Shown here piece by piece: positions 9,248 through 18,320 of a stretch of DNA of 64,000 nt. A program made the translations under genes and the position numbers. This stretch comes from Pseudomonas farsensis (lineage in GTDB: Bacteria; Pseudomonadota; Gammaproteobacteria; Pseudomonadales; Pseudomonadaceae), in the NCBI RefSeq assembly GCF_014268805.2, contig NZ_JABWRF020000001.1:992001-1056000 (forward strand). The letters run 5' to 3'. Position 1 is the stretch's first letter; the number at the start of each line of letters is the position of its first letter. A model generated the notes under the pieces. That model made no database searches, was not told the DNA's origin, and worked only from the letters and a program-made list of their open reading frames with translations.

Positions 9248-9667
9248 ATGGACAATATTTCGCTGAGCAAAGTTGATTTGAGCGGTTACAAGCCGAAATG
9301 GCAGGAGCGCTTCGCGTTCTTCGAGAAGAACGGCGGCCCGTTCAGCGAGACGTTCAAGGAGGCGTTCAAGGCATTGCCAACGGGCAAGCGCATGCTGATC
9401 AACATGAACTTCCTGGCCTTCTTCTTTGGGCCGATCTACCTGTTCGTGCTGGGGCTGTGGAAGAAGAACCTGGCGCTGCTGGGGATTTCCGTGGGCGTGG
9501 GCGTGGTATTGGCCATTTATGAAACAGTGACCGGCACGCTGCTGCCGCGTGCACTGGATACCGGCATCAATTGTGGCCTGGCGGTGCTGTGGGCGATGAC
9601 CACCAACTACGCCTACTACCTGAAAGAAGTGAAAGGCCAGCAGGGCTGGAACCCGTTCGAGAAATAA
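9248..9667 (+). CDS. DUF2628-like small membrane protein
   Basis: A 139-residue protein starting MDNISLSKVDLSGYKPKWQERF. The ATG at 9248 has an AAGGAACG ribosome-binding site and was chosen over an upstream ATG at 9200. A soluble N-terminus of about 55 residues is followed by hydrophobic segments around MNFLAFFFGPIYLFVLGLWKKNLALLGISV and INCGLAVLWAMTTNYAYYL. This pattern (WxxRFxFFxxxG, then GPxYLxxxGxWKK) matches DUF2628 inner-membrane proteins of unknown function. The gene is transcribed divergently from sbcD and is followed by a nested repeat block. No enzymatic motif is visible. Confidence 0.75.
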   Translation: MDNISLSKVDLSGYKPKWQERFAFFEKNGGPFSETFKEAFKALPTGKRMLINMNFLAFFFGPIYLFVLGLWKKNLALLGISVGVGVVLAIYETVTGTLLPRALDTGINCGLAVLWAMTTNYAYYLKEVKGQQGWNPFEK

Positions 9668-9715
9668 GGGGTTGGCCTGCGATGGCTAAAGGCCAGGCAA
9701 CGCCGCTGTGTTTGC

Positions 9716-10051
9716 TGGCCTCATCGCAGGCTAGCGCCAGCTCCCACAAATACTACGCCAGCCTGTGATATAGAGGTCTGACACAGATCCTGTGGGAGAT
9801 TCTATGGTTTTGTACGAACCTGTTCCCGCCAGACATATCTCCTTGTGGCGAGCTCCTTTGTGGCGAGCGGGCTTGTCCCGCGTTGGGCTGCGCCGCAGCC
9901 CTTGAGGTTTTCAGGGCTGCTGCGCAGCCCAACGCGGGACAAGCCCGCTCGCCACGACTGTCTATCATTTCCCACAGGATTGGGTCCAACCAGCCTTGGT
10001 GCGGTTGAGCGCGGCCTGCGGGGTAGCTGGCGCTAGCCTGCGATGAGGCCA
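9716..10051. repeat. Nested inverted-repeat (REP-type) block
   Basis: Three inverted repeats are nested around one centre. The outermost is a perfect 27-base pair of arms at 9716-9742 and 10025-10051 (left arm begins TGGCCTCATCGCAGG). The middle pair is ATCCTGTGGGA near 9787 against its complement near 9970-9980. The inner pair spans 9860-9954, with about 40-base arms beginning GTGGCGAGCGGGC, and looks like a pair of inverted Pseudomonas REPs. The block lies between the convergent DUF2628 and apt genes and could act as a bidirectional terminator. A relative of the outer arm recurs at 24064-24089. No gene is seen here. Confidence 0.85.
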
Positions 10052-10079
10052 CCACCCGCTTCACGCAATAAGACGCCGA

Positions 10080-10628
10080 TCAATACTCGCTAAGCGAAAA
10101 CTCGGTCAGGCAGAAGGTCGGCACGCCCGCCGCCTGCAAGCGCTGCGAACCCTCAAGCTCAGGCAGGTCGATGATTGCCGCTGCTTCAAACACCTGCGCG
10201 CCGGTGCGGCGGATCAGGTTGGCCGCCGCCAGCAGCGTGCCACCCGTGGCAATCAGGTCATCGAACAGCAACACCGAATCGCCATCGCACAGACTGTCGG
10301 CATGCACTTCCAGGAAGGCCTCGCCGTATTCGGTCTGGTAACCCTCAGACAGCACGTCAGCCGGCAGCTTGCCCTGTTTACGGAACAGGATCAGCGGCTT
10401 GTTCAGTTGGTGGGCGATGATCGAGCCAATCAGAAAGCCCCGCGCGTCCATTGCACCGATGTGGCTGAATTCAGCTTCGACATAGCGCTCGATGAACTGG
10501 TCGGCCACATAGCGCAGCCCGCGTGGTGACTGGAACAGCGGGGTGATGTCGCGGAAGATGACGCCCGGTTTCGGGAAGTCCACTACCGGGCGGATCAGGG
10601 CTTTGAGGTCGAACGTGTCGCTGTGCAT
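10080..10628 (-). CDS. apt: Adenine phosphoribosyltransferase
   Basis: A 182-residue purine-salvage enzyme that converts adenine and PRPP to AMP in the cytosol. It shows the Apt N-terminus [16 protein letters not shown], the segment [13 protein letters not shown], the flexible-loop region FRKQGKLP and the PRPP-binding motif [14 protein letters not shown] (acidic pair followed by TGGT). The start at 10628 (MHSDTFDLK) gives the usual family length. The frame stays open further upstream, but that extension is not conserved in character. It is followed upstream by anr, the same neighbourhood as in other pseudomonads. Confidence 0.95.
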   Translation of the reverse strand: MHSDTFDLKALIRPVVDFPKPGVIFRDITPLFQSPRGLRYVADQFIERYVEAEFSHIGAMDARGFLIGSIIAHQLNKPLILFRKQGKLPADVLSEGYQTEYGEAFLEVHADSLCDGDSVLLFDDLIATGGTLLAAANLIRRTGAQVFEAAAIIDLPELEGSQRLQAAGVPTFCLTEFSLSEY

Positions 10629-10678
10629 GGGGCAGGTATCCTGGAAAAACCAAGGCGCCAGTATACCTGTTCCGGCGG

Positions 10679-11413
10679 TCAGGCTTCTATGGCGCCGCCT
10701 GCCAGCGCGCACAGCTGGATCGGGTCGAGGATGTGCACTTCCTTGCCCTCGGCCTTGAGCAGGCCATTCTGCTGGAAGCGGGTAAACACCCGCGATACGG
10801 TCTCGACCGCCAGGCCCAGGTAGTTGCCGATTTCGTTGCGCGACATGCTCAGGCGGAACTGGTTGGCCGAATAGCCGCGTGCGCGGAAGCGCGCCGACAG
10901 GTTGACCAGGAAGGTGGCGATGCGCTCATCGGCGGTCTTTTTCGACAGCAGCAGCATCATTTGCTGGTCATCGCGGATTTCGCGGCTCATCACCCGCATC
11001 AACTGGCGGCGCAGTTGCGGCAACTGCACCGACAACTCATCAAGCCGTTCGAAGGGGATTTCGCACACCGAGGTGGTTTCCTGGGCCTGGGCCGACACCG
11101 GGTAGGCTTCGGTGTCCATGCCGGACAGGCCGACCAGCTCGCTGGGCAGGTGGAAACCGGTGATTTGTTCTTCACCACTGTCGCTCAGGCTGAAGGTTTT
11201 CAGCGCGCCAGAGCGGACTGCGTAAACCGAGCCGAAATCGTCACCTTGGCGGAACAGGAACTCGCCTTTTTTCAGTGGGCGGCCGCGTTTGACGATGTCA
11301 TCCAGTGCGTCCATATCCTCAAGGTTGAGCGACAGCGGCAGGCACAGGGGGGCCAGGCTGCAATCCTTGCAATGGGCCTGGTTGTGTGGGCGCAGTTTTA
11401 CTGGCTCAGACAT
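10679..11413 (-). CDS. anr: Anaerobic/low-oxygen regulator Anr (FNR family)
   Basis: A 244-residue Crp/FNR-type transcription factor whose oxygen-labile [4Fe-4S] cluster controls dimerisation and DNA binding. The N-terminal cluster cysteines are C15, C18 and C24 ([11 protein letters not shown]), with the fourth in TTSVCEIPF. Next come the cyclic-nucleotide-like beta-roll ([25 protein letters not shown]), a dimer helix and the C-terminal helix-turn-helix [20 protein letters not shown]. The recognition-helix E--SR pattern matches the TTGAT half-site. MSEPVKL at 11413 was chosen over an upstream extension because it aligns with the known Anr start. Its probable targets in this window are the boxes at 13025-13038 (hemN) and 38394-38407 (ccoN2). 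Confidence 0.96.
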   Translation of the reverse strand: MSEPVKLRPHNQAHCKDCSLAPLCLPLSLNLEDMDALDDIVKRGRPLKKGEFLFRQGDDFGSVYAVRSGALKTFSLSDSGEEQITGFHLPSELVGLSGMDTEAYPVSAQAQETTSVCEIPFERLDELSVQLPQLRRQLMRVMSREIRDDQQMMLLLSKKTADERIATFLVNLSARFRARGYSANQFRLSMSRNEIGNYLGLAVETVSRVFTRFQQNGLLKAEGKEVHILDPIQLCALAGGAIEA

Positions 11414-11579
11414 TTCTTCGATCCTTGTGAGAAAGCACACATAAGTCGTAAGGGTAACCCACGACAAGGTCGGTAAGCCAGCGTGCGCTGTTCTGGTGCG
11501 TGCTGACGGCGTTAGCCTCTACTGTCCATAGTGTGCCTGCCAAGGCAAGCTGTCCATGTGGTCAAACGTCTCTATCTGT

Positions 11580-12962
11580 TCAGATTACCCTCGAAAAGCG
11601 CTGACGATTTTGTTGAGCCAGGTACGCATCGAACACCATGCACACCGAGCGCACCAGCAGGCGCCCGGCCGGCAGGACGCGGATGCCCTTGGCGTCCAGG
11701 CTGATCAGGCCGTCGCGTTGCATGGCTTGAAGCTGCGGCCATTGCTCGTTGAAGTAGCCGCGGAAATCGATCAGGAAGGCGCGTTCGATCTGCTCGAAGT
11801 CCAGTTCGAAATGGCAGATCAACTGCTGGATCACCGCGCGGCGCAGGCGATCGTCCTCATTGCAAAGCAGGCCGCGCTGGGTGGCCAGTTGGGCGTGGGA
11901 GAGGGCGTCCTGGTAGGTGTTGAGGTCGCTGCTGTTCTGGCAGTACAGGTCGCCGATCTGGCTGATCGACGACACCCCGAGGCCGATCAGGTCGCAGTGG
12001 CCATGGGTGGTGTAACCCTGGAAATTACGCTGCAGGGTGCCTTCTTCCTGGGCGATGGCCAGCTCGTCGTCGGGCAGGGCGAAGTGGTCCATACCGATGT
12101 AGCGATAGCCTGCAGCGGTGAGCTGTTCGATGGTGGCGTGGAGCATTTCAAGCTTGGCTGCCGGGCCCGGCAGGTCGTTGCTGTCGATGCGCCGCTGCGG
12201 CATGAAACGCTCGGGCAGGTGGGCATAGTTGAACACTGAAAGGCGGTCCGGTTGCAGGCGGATCACCTCCTCGACGGTGCGTGCAAAGCCTTCTGGCGTC
12301 TGCTTGGGCAGGCCGTAGATCAGGTCAAGGTTGACCGAGCGGAACTGCAGCGTGCGCGCCGCTTCAATCAGGGCGCGGGTCTGCTCCAGGCTTTGCAGGC
12401 GGTTGACCGCGCGCTGTACGGCCGGGTCGAGGTCCTGCACACCGAGGCTGACGCGGTTGAAGCCCAGTTCGCGCAGCAGGCCCATGGTCGACCAGTCGGC
12501 CTCACGCGGGTCCAGTTCGATGCCATAGTCGCCAGAGTCGTCGTCCAGCAGGTTGAAATGCTGGCGCAGCGTGGCCATCAACTGGCGCAATTCGGCATGG
12601 CTGAGAAAAGTCGGCGTGCCGCCGCCAAAGTGCAACTGCTCGACGCGCTGTTTGGGGTCGAGGTGGCAGGCGATCAGCTGGATTTCCTGCTCCAGGCGTT
12701 GCAGGTAAGGTGCGGCGCGGCCGCGGTCCTTGGTGATGACTTTGTTGCAGGCGCAGTAGTAGCAGATGTTGGCGCAGAACGGCACATGCACGTACAGCGA
12801 CAGCGGACGTGCCGCCCGGCGGCTTTCGCGCAGCGCGTGGAGCAGGTCGAACGAGCCCACCTCGCTGTGCAGTTGCACGGCGGTCGGGTAAGAGGTGTAG
12901 CGTGGCCCGGCCAGATCGTAGCGGCGGATCAGGTCGGGGTCCCAGTGAAGTTCTTCGAGCAT
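11580..12962 (-). CDS. hemN: Oxygen-independent coproporphyrinogen III oxidase
   Basis: A 460-residue radical SAM enzyme that decarboxylates coproporphyrinogen III to protoporphyrinogen IX without oxygen. The cluster motif CANICYYC gives CxxxCxxC at Cys63, Cys67 and Cys70. It is followed by FGGGTPTFL (SAM-binding GGTP type), the HemN N-terminal trip-wire region DLAGPRYTSYPTA and the C-terminal HemN domain ending RQRFSRVI. The length equals that of E. coli HemN. The gene has a perfect Anr box 62 bases upstream of its start codon, consistent with low-oxygen induction. An IS element now lies just upstream of that promoter. Confidence 0.96.
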   Translation of the reverse strand: MLEELHWDPDLIRRYDLAGPRYTSYPTAVQLHSEVGSFDLLHALRESRRAARPLSLYVHVPFCANICYYCACNKVITKDRGRAAPYLQRLEQEIQLIACHLDPKQRVEQLHFGGGTPTFLSHAELRQLMATLRQHFNLLDDDSGDYGIELDPREADWSTMGLLRELGFNRVSLGVQDLDPAVQRAVNRLQSLEQTRALIEAARTLQFRSVNLDLIYGLPKQTPEGFARTVEEVIRLQPDRLSVFNYAHLPERFMPQRRIDSNDLPGPAAKLEMLHATIEQLTAAGYRYIGMDHFALPDDELAIAQEEGTLQRNFQGYTTHGHCDLIGLGVSSISQIGDLYCQNSSDLNTYQDALSHAQLATQRGLLCNEDDRLRRAVIQQLICHFELDFEQIERAFLIDFRGYFNEQWPQLQAMQRDGLISLDAKGIRVLPAGRLLVRSVCMVFDAYLAQQNRQRFSRVI

Positions 12963-13024
12963 GTGGGCAGTCCCCGGATAGAGCAGCAGTACCCGGAGTC
13001 TAGGGATGGATGTAAGTTTCTATG

Positions 13025-13038
13025 TTGATTTGTATCAA
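13025..13038 (-). promoter_or_regulatory. Anr/FNR box upstream of hemN
   Basis: TTGATTTGTATCAA is a perfect TTGAT-N4-ATCAA palindrome. If it is centred at -41.5, the start site would fall near 12990 and the -10 element would be TAGACT (4 of 6 bases matching TATAAT). This predicts direct activation of hemN by Anr. Confidence 0.85.
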
Positions 13039-13083
13039 GCTGCAAGCGCCTGCAGCGAGCTGCAAGCTTTTAGCTGCCCCTAG

Positions 13084-14296
13084 GGATGGTCTGAAATAGC
13101 CGGATATTTTCCGGCTATCGAACGATCAGCACTTCAAAAAACGACGCACGTCGAAATTTGACCAATCCTCTTCGACTTTTCAGGCTCATCGGCCACTGCA
13201 AGCCACTGCAAGCCACTGCAAGCCACTGCGCCGCAGCCATTTCCCGTATTACACGCGCACTTCTCCTGCGTTCGCCAACAAATGTCGGCGTGCCATCCAC
13301 AGGTTCGACAGAGCGAACAGCGTCACCATCTGTGCAGTGTTCTTCACCAAGCCTCGCAAGCGCACCTTCGTATAACCGAACTGGCGCTTGCTTACCCGAA
13401 ACGGGTGCTCGACCTTGGCGCGAACCTGAGCCTTGGCCTTCTCGATCTTGCGTATCGCCTTGTACAGGGCACTGCGTTTTCCATGCTTTTTGTAAGTGCT
13501 GCGTCGGGCTGCAATTTGCCAGATGACCTCGCGCCCCGCGTGCTCTTCGCGCTTCTCGGCCTCGGTGTAACCCGCATCGGCGCACACCACGTTTTCCTCA
13601 CCGTGCAGCAGTTTGCCGACCTGCGTGACGTCCGCAACATTGGCCGCCGTGACCACCACGCTGTGCACCAGGCCCGACTCATCATCGACACCAATATGTG
13701 CTTTGGCCACGAAGTAATACTGGTTTCCCTTCTTCGTCTGGTGCATCTCGGGATCGCGCTTGCCGTCCTTGTTCTTGGTCGAGCTGGGGGCATGAATCAG
13801 GGTGGCATCGACGATGGTGCCCTGACGCAACGACAGGCCACGGTCGCCCAGATAACCATTGATGACGCCGAGAATCCCGGTCGCCAAGTCGTGCTTTTCC
13901 AGCAATCGGCGGAAATTGAGAATGGTAGTTTCGTCCGGGATTCGCTCAAGGCTCAGACCAGAAAACTGACGCAGAATGGTCGTCTCATACAAAGCCTCTT
14001 CCATCGCCGGATCGCTGTAGCCGAACCAGTTCTGCATCAGATGTACACGCAGCATCGCCATCAATGGGTAGGCCGGACGACCACCTTCACCCTTTGGATA
14101 ATGCGGCTCGATCAGCGCAATCAAACCCTTCCAGGGCACCACCTGATCCATCTCGATCAGGAACAACTCCTTACGGGTCTGCTTGCGCTTGCCGGCGTAC
14201 TCGGCGTCGGCGAAGGACATCTGTTTCATCATCGAAAAGCTCGGCGACTGGTATCCGGAGATTTTGCCAAATCAGGAAGCCTTTTTCAGAATTTCC
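13084..14296 (-). mobile_element. IS5-family insertion sequence, copy 1
   Basis: A 1213-base element with imperfect terminal inverted repeats: left GGATGGTCTGAAATAGCC against right GGAAATTCTGAAAAAGGC, 13 of 18 bases matching. Flanks are CTAG on the left and CTAA on the right, so a 4-base YTAR-type target duplication is imperfect here. The left end has a hairpin (AGCCGG / CCGGCT) and four tandem copies of a 10-base unit at about 13192-13229. Copy 2 at 17164-18320 lies in the same orientation. Confidence 0.88.
13249..14232 (-). CDS. IS5-family DDE transposase (copy 1, full length)
   Basis: A 327-residue transposase with the IS5 N-terminal domain (MSFADAEYAGKRKQTRKE, then PRPAYPLMAMLRVHLMQNWFG-like), the first catalytic Asp in TIVDATLI, the second in VVCADAGYT and the Glu region near VEHPFRV. 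Compared with copy 2 it has FVAKAHIG where copy 2 has FGAKAHIG, YTEAEK for YTGAEK, and RVSKRQFGY for RVIKRQFGY. Copy 2 has the residues I would expect in this family, so copy 1 may be impaired although its frame is intact. Whether it is active cannot be told from sequence. Confidence 0.9.
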   Translation of the reverse strand: MMKQMSFADAEYAGKRKQTRKELFLIEMDQVVPWKGLIALIEPHYPKGEGGRPAYPLMAMLRVHLMQNWFGYSDPAMEEALYETTILRQFSGLSLERIPDETTILNFRRLLEKHDLATGILGVINGYLGDRGLSLRQGTIVDATLIHAPSSTKNKDGKRDPEMHQTKKGNQYYFVAKAHIGVDDESGLVHSVVVTAANVADVTQVGKLLHGEENVVCADAGYTEAEKREEHAGREVIWQIAARRSTYKKHGKRSALYKAIRKIEKAKAQVRAKVEHPFRVSKRQFGYTKVRLRGLVKNTAQMVTLFALSNLWMARRHLLANAGEVRV

Positions 14297-14404
14297 CTAA
14301 CAGGCCTCTGAGCAATGCCTGATCATTATGAGATTTCGTGCACATCAGCAAGCCCAGGATACTCCAAGGGCGCTACGGCAAGCTGGCCTTGGCATCGCGA
14401 TCAT

Positions 14405-16930
14405 TCACAATGTTTTTTTGTGACTGCCCATGCTCGTTTCAGGGCGCTTCGCTGCCGCGGACAAACACGCCATGACCAATGCAGCTGCATAAGGAAAACT
14501 GCGGGTAATCAACATCACGCTCCACACCACAGAGGACAATGTCAGTGCTGGCAAGCACATGACCAGTAATGCACAAGCCATCAACATGGCAAATAATAAC
14601 GCCTCTCCAGCACAGCTACTCAGAACTCTGCCTAGAGAGCTGCTAGCCGTCTGCTTGGGCGTCACGATAAACCTCGTCGACTTCGACCAAATCGAATAAA
14701 ACACCGCCTGTGCGACGACATGATTCAATGCATGACTTGCAAGAATCGACAGCCACGCATTGGAAGTTCCATCCGGGCTGTAACGCACATAAAGGACTGT
14801 TTGAGCGAACAGCGTAACCAGAAAGGCTCCGACCAGTGAGCCCGATATAAGCAGAGGGTAGGAGGACGCGGCCGAAGGTGCCACCAAGGAAAGTGCCGAC
14901 CATCCAATAAGCGCACTTGTCATCAATAGTCCTCCCGCTTGGGACAGCCAGTGCATCCACCCGATGACGAATTGATAGCGTTGTGTCCATGAGAGCTGTT
15001 CATTTTTTAGGAAAATTATTTTCGCATGGCCTCTCAGGATCTGTACTGCCCCCCTCACCCAGCGGAAACGTTGGCGCTTGTAGTCATAGAAATTATCCGG
15101 CATCAGGCCTTTCCCGTAAGAAACCGGAATATATCTCATCTTGTGCCCCTGTTGAAGAATCCTCAATCCAAGCTCGGCATCCTCACAGACACATTGCTCC
15201 GACCATCGGAGCGTCCTCAGTACCCGCGCGCGGATCAACGTCATGGTGCCATGAAGGATGATGGCATTGAAATTGTTTCGAATCAGCATGCCGACATTGA
15301 AGAAACTCTTATATTCGTAATAGCACAACCTCTTGAACAGCGAAACTTGGTCACGATAATCCTGCGGCGACTGCAGAACAGCGACTTCAGGATCATAAAA
15401 TAGAGAAGTAAGCCCTAGCCAGTCCTGCTCGACCTGATAATCCGAATCAACCACAGCAATTATATCAACGTCATCAGACGTCTTATCCAGCAAGAAATTT
15501 AATGCCCCACCCTTATTACCGGCAATCCTCTCAACCCGCCAGAACTTGAATTTACTCCCTAAGGCGAGGCAGTGTGCCTGGACCGGCATCCAGAAACTTT
15601 CCTGATCCGTATTATTGTCAATAACATGAACCTCATAATCCCCATGGAACAGCTCGCTTATCCGGGACAATGTATCTTTCACCATAGTGGGCGGCTCATT
15701 TCTGCACGCGATGTGGATAGCGACTTTGTAGGAAACCTGGCCCTCGCTGTCAGGCGCTGAAAAAAAAGTGTTGTTCCGTGGCATCAAGTACCCGTCGACT
15801 GTTTCGTGTAGCGAGATCAAGAGCACGCAGATACACCACGCGCACCATACATTGATCGCAACCAATTGATCGACCGGAGACAAAGTCGAAAGCCCGTACC
15901 ATACCCTTTCGGCGAGCGCAAGCAACATGGCGAACCCGCTGCAAAGTAGTAATGCTCGACCTAGCGCGCCTCTAAAGAATTCGTACAAGAATACTTGAAT
16001 CCCTTTAACAGGGACTGAGGTTTTTCCGCCGAGTACAAACTTTACCCTCCCGTCACTCCTGAACATCCCCCAATGCCGGCCCACCGTGCCTTCCGAGCGT
16101 TTCCAACGCTGATCGAATGCTTCGATCACATTGTAATCCACCCCCATGCTGTTGAACTCACTGATCACGCCTCTAATATATTCCGCTTGTTGATACTCAT
16201 CTGCAGGCATTGTATTCAGTGCATGCCCACCAGAGGGCCACCCTACTTCGCCGACATAGATCTTTCGGCCCGGAAATGCTGAAATCACCTTGCCCACCGC
16301 GCTCACCGTGTGGTTCACCGCATCAGCAAGGCACACGCCTTCCCAGAACGGAAGCGTATGTATGGTTATTTCATCTACGTAATCGGACAAGGAGGGATGG
16401 CTCAACCATATGTGCCAAAGCTCCGCAGTTGTCACCGGAAGCTCTGTTATCAACTTCACTTCGCGCATATATTCCTTGAGTCGCCCCAATGGCAAATCAT
16501 GCCTAAACAAAACCTCATTACCTACCACAACCCGCACAATGTTATTACACTTACGCAAGATCACTACTGCCCGGGCAATCTCCATTGCATTCTTTCTTTC
16601 GTCATCACAAATCCAAATACCCAAACTGACCTTCATGCCCAACGAACCAGCAATACGTGGTATCCATGCCTGAACACCAGAAACGGAGTAAGTCCGAATG
16701 TGTGGTAGGTAGCGACTGAGCACCGTCAGCTCTCGAGTCATTTGCTTGACTGTTACACGACTGCGCTTTTCGAAAGACGAACTATTTGAATACGGCGCAT
16801 AGGATGCACTTCTGATGGAATACATCGACTGGATGACTTTTGATTTACGCGCCTGCAGCAACGCTTTAAACATGACCACTAAAAACAACGCTATTCCATT
16901 GATAACCAACCCCCAGTGCATCACACTCAT
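14405..16930 (-). CDS. NdvB-like bifunctional GH17-GT2 beta-glucan synthase
   Basis: An 841-residue membrane protein that matches the architecture of Pseudomonas NdvB, which makes cyclic beta-1,3-glucans. After one N-terminal TM helix, residues about 40-300 form a GH17-type domain: SYAPYS, then VVVGNEVL (acid/base Glu) and IYVGEVGWPSGG (nucleophile Glu), a transglycosylase-like pair. TM helices follow, then a GT2 synthase domain with DNNTD, AVVDSDYQ (DxD), CEDAELGLRI (base) and QRFRWVRGA (QxxRW acceptor motif). Several TM helices complete the C-terminus. The gene has lower GC content and looser codon use than its neighbours and sits alone between two IS5 copies, which suggests acquisition by transfer. 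Its product could be a periplasmic or matrix glucan. It may be a paralogue of a core ndvB elsewhere. Confidence 0.85.
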   Translation of the reverse strand: MSVMHWGLVINGIALFLVVMFKALLQARKSKVIQSMYSIRSASYAPYSNSSSFEKRSRVTVKQMTRELTVLSRYLPHIRTYSVSGVQAWIPRIAGSLGMKVSLGIWICDDERKNAMEIARAVVILRKCNNIVRVVVGNEVLFRHDLPLGRLKEYMREVKLITELPVTTAELWHIWLSHPSLSDYVDEITIHTLPFWEGVCLADAVNHTVSAVGKVISAFPGRKIYVGEVGWPSGGHALNTMPADEYQQAEYIRGVISEFNSMGVDYNVIEAFDQRWKRSEGTVGRHWGMFRSDGRVKFVLGGKTSVPVKGIQVFLYEFFRGALGRALLLCSGFAMLLALAERVWYGLSTLSPVDQLVAINVWCAWCICVLLISLHETVDGYLMPRNNTFFSAPDSEGQVSYKVAIHIACRNEPPTMVKDTLSRISELFHGDYEVHVIDNNTDQESFWMPVQAHCLALGSKFKFWRVERIAGNKGGALNFLLDKTSDDVDIIAVVDSDYQVEQDWLGLTSLFYDPEVAVLQSPQDYRDQVSLFKRLCYYEYKSFFNVGMLIRNNFNAIILHGTMTLIRARVLRTLRWSEQCVCEDAELGLRILQQGHKMRYIPVSYGKGLMPDNFYDYKRQRFRWVRGAVQILRGHAKIIFLKNEQLSWTQRYQFVIGWMHWLSQAGGLLMTSALIGWSALSLVAPSAASSYPLLISGSLVGAFLVTLFAQTVLYVRYSPDGTSNAWLSILASHALNHVVAQAVFYSIWSKSTRFIVTPKQTASSSLGRVLSSCAGEALLFAMLMACALLVMCLPALTLSSVVWSVMLITRSFPYAAALVMACLSAAAKRPETSMGSHKKTL

Positions 16931-17163
16931 CGTCGCACCTCATTATTCAGGCGGATAAGCAGAACAGCGCTCGCTGTCGTGGCATGTTCAAGTGATCCCA
17001 CGCTAAGGCATCACTGATATTGATCATGACCCCGTAGCACTACTCACACAGCTGGCATTTTTGCCAGTTGACAATTGAAAGTAGCGTTTGGCGCTTGCCT
17101 AAAATAATCGTACGGTGCAGGACCGCGTTGAGAACGATGACAGGTAGGCAGTCGGTGGGCTAG

Positions 17164-18320
17164 GGATGGTCTGAAATGGCCGGATATTTTCCGGCTATCG
17201 AACGATCAGCACTTCAAAAAACGACGCACGTCGAAATTTGACCAATCCTCTTCGACTTTTCAGGCTCATCGGCCAGTGCAAGCCACTGCGCCGCAGCCAT
17301 TTCCTGTATTACACGCGCACTTCTCCTGCGTTCGCCAACAAGTGTCGGCGTGCCATCCACAGGTTCGACAGAGCGAACAGCGTCACCATCTGTGCAGTGT
17401 TCTTCACCAAGCCTCGCAAGCGCACCTTCGTATAACCGAACTGGCGCTTGATCACCCGAAGCGGGTGCTCGACCTTGGCGCGAACCTGAGCCTTGGCCTT
17501 CTCGATCTTGCGTATCGCCTTGTACAGGGCACTGCGTTTTCCATGCTTTTTGTAAGTGCTGCGTCGGGCTGAAATTTGCCAGATTACCTCGCGCCCCGCG
17601 TGCTCTTCGCGCTTCTCGGCCCCGGTGTAACCCGCATCGGCGCACACCACGTCTTCCTCAACATTGGCCGCCGTGACCACCACGCTGTGCGCCAGGCCCG
17701 ACTCATCATCGACACCGATATGTGCTTTGGCCCCGAAGTAATACTGGTTTCCCTTCTTTGTCTGGTGCATCTCGGGATCGCGCTTGCCGTCCTTGTTCTT
17801 GGTCGAACTGGGGGCATGAATCAGGGTGGCATCGACGATGGTGCCCTGACGCAACGACAGGCCACGGTCGCCCAGATAACCATTGATGACGCCGAGAATT
17901 CCGGTCGCCAAGTCGTGCTTTTCCAGCAATCGGCGGAAATTGAGAATGGTAGTTTCGTCCGGGATTCGCTCAAGGCTCAGACCAGAAAACTGACGCAGAA
18001 TGGTCGTCTCATACAAAGCCTCTTCCATCGCCGGATCGCTGTAGCCGAACCAGTTCTGCATCAGATGTACACGCAGCATCGCCATCAATGGGTAGGCCGG
18101 ACGACCACCTTCACCCTTTGGATAATGCGGCTCGATCAGCGCAATCAAACCCTTCCAGGGCACCACCTGATCCATCTCGATCAGGAACAACTCCTTACGG
18201 GTCTGCTTGCGCTTGCCGGCTTACTCGGCGTCGGCGAAGGACATCTGTTTCATCATCGAAAAGCTCGGCGACTGGTATCCGGAGATTTTGCCAAATCAGG
18301 AAGCCTTTTTCAGAATTTCC
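17164..18320 (-). mobile_element. IS5-family insertion sequence, copy 2 (degenerate)
   Basis: A 1157-base copy, nearly identical to copy 1 and in the same orientation. It is 56 bases shorter: 36 bases are lost inside the transposase and two 10-base tandem units are missing near the left end. It is flanked by a perfect 4-base direct repeat, CTAG at 17160-17163 and 18321-18324. The right-hand CTAG contains the stop codon of the adjacent TauE-like gene. Confidence 0.88.
17309..18256 (-). pseudogene. IS5-family transposase (copy 2, inactivated)
   Basis: The coding region corresponds to the 327-residue transposase of copy 1, starting at 18256. Codon 12, TAC (Tyr) in copy 1, is TAA here (18221-18223), so translation from the normal start stops at once. 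An in-frame 36-base deletion near 17660 also removes twelve residues (ADVTQVGKLLHG in copy 1) between the first and second catalytic aspartates. A shorter frame from 18190 stays open. The element is therefore probably immobile by itself. Confidence 0.88.

Noticed and set aside
13192..13229. Four tandem 10-base units, considered as a CRISPR or other array
   Set aside because: Units are contiguous without spacers and copy 2 of the IS has two units. It is simple slippage inside an IS end.
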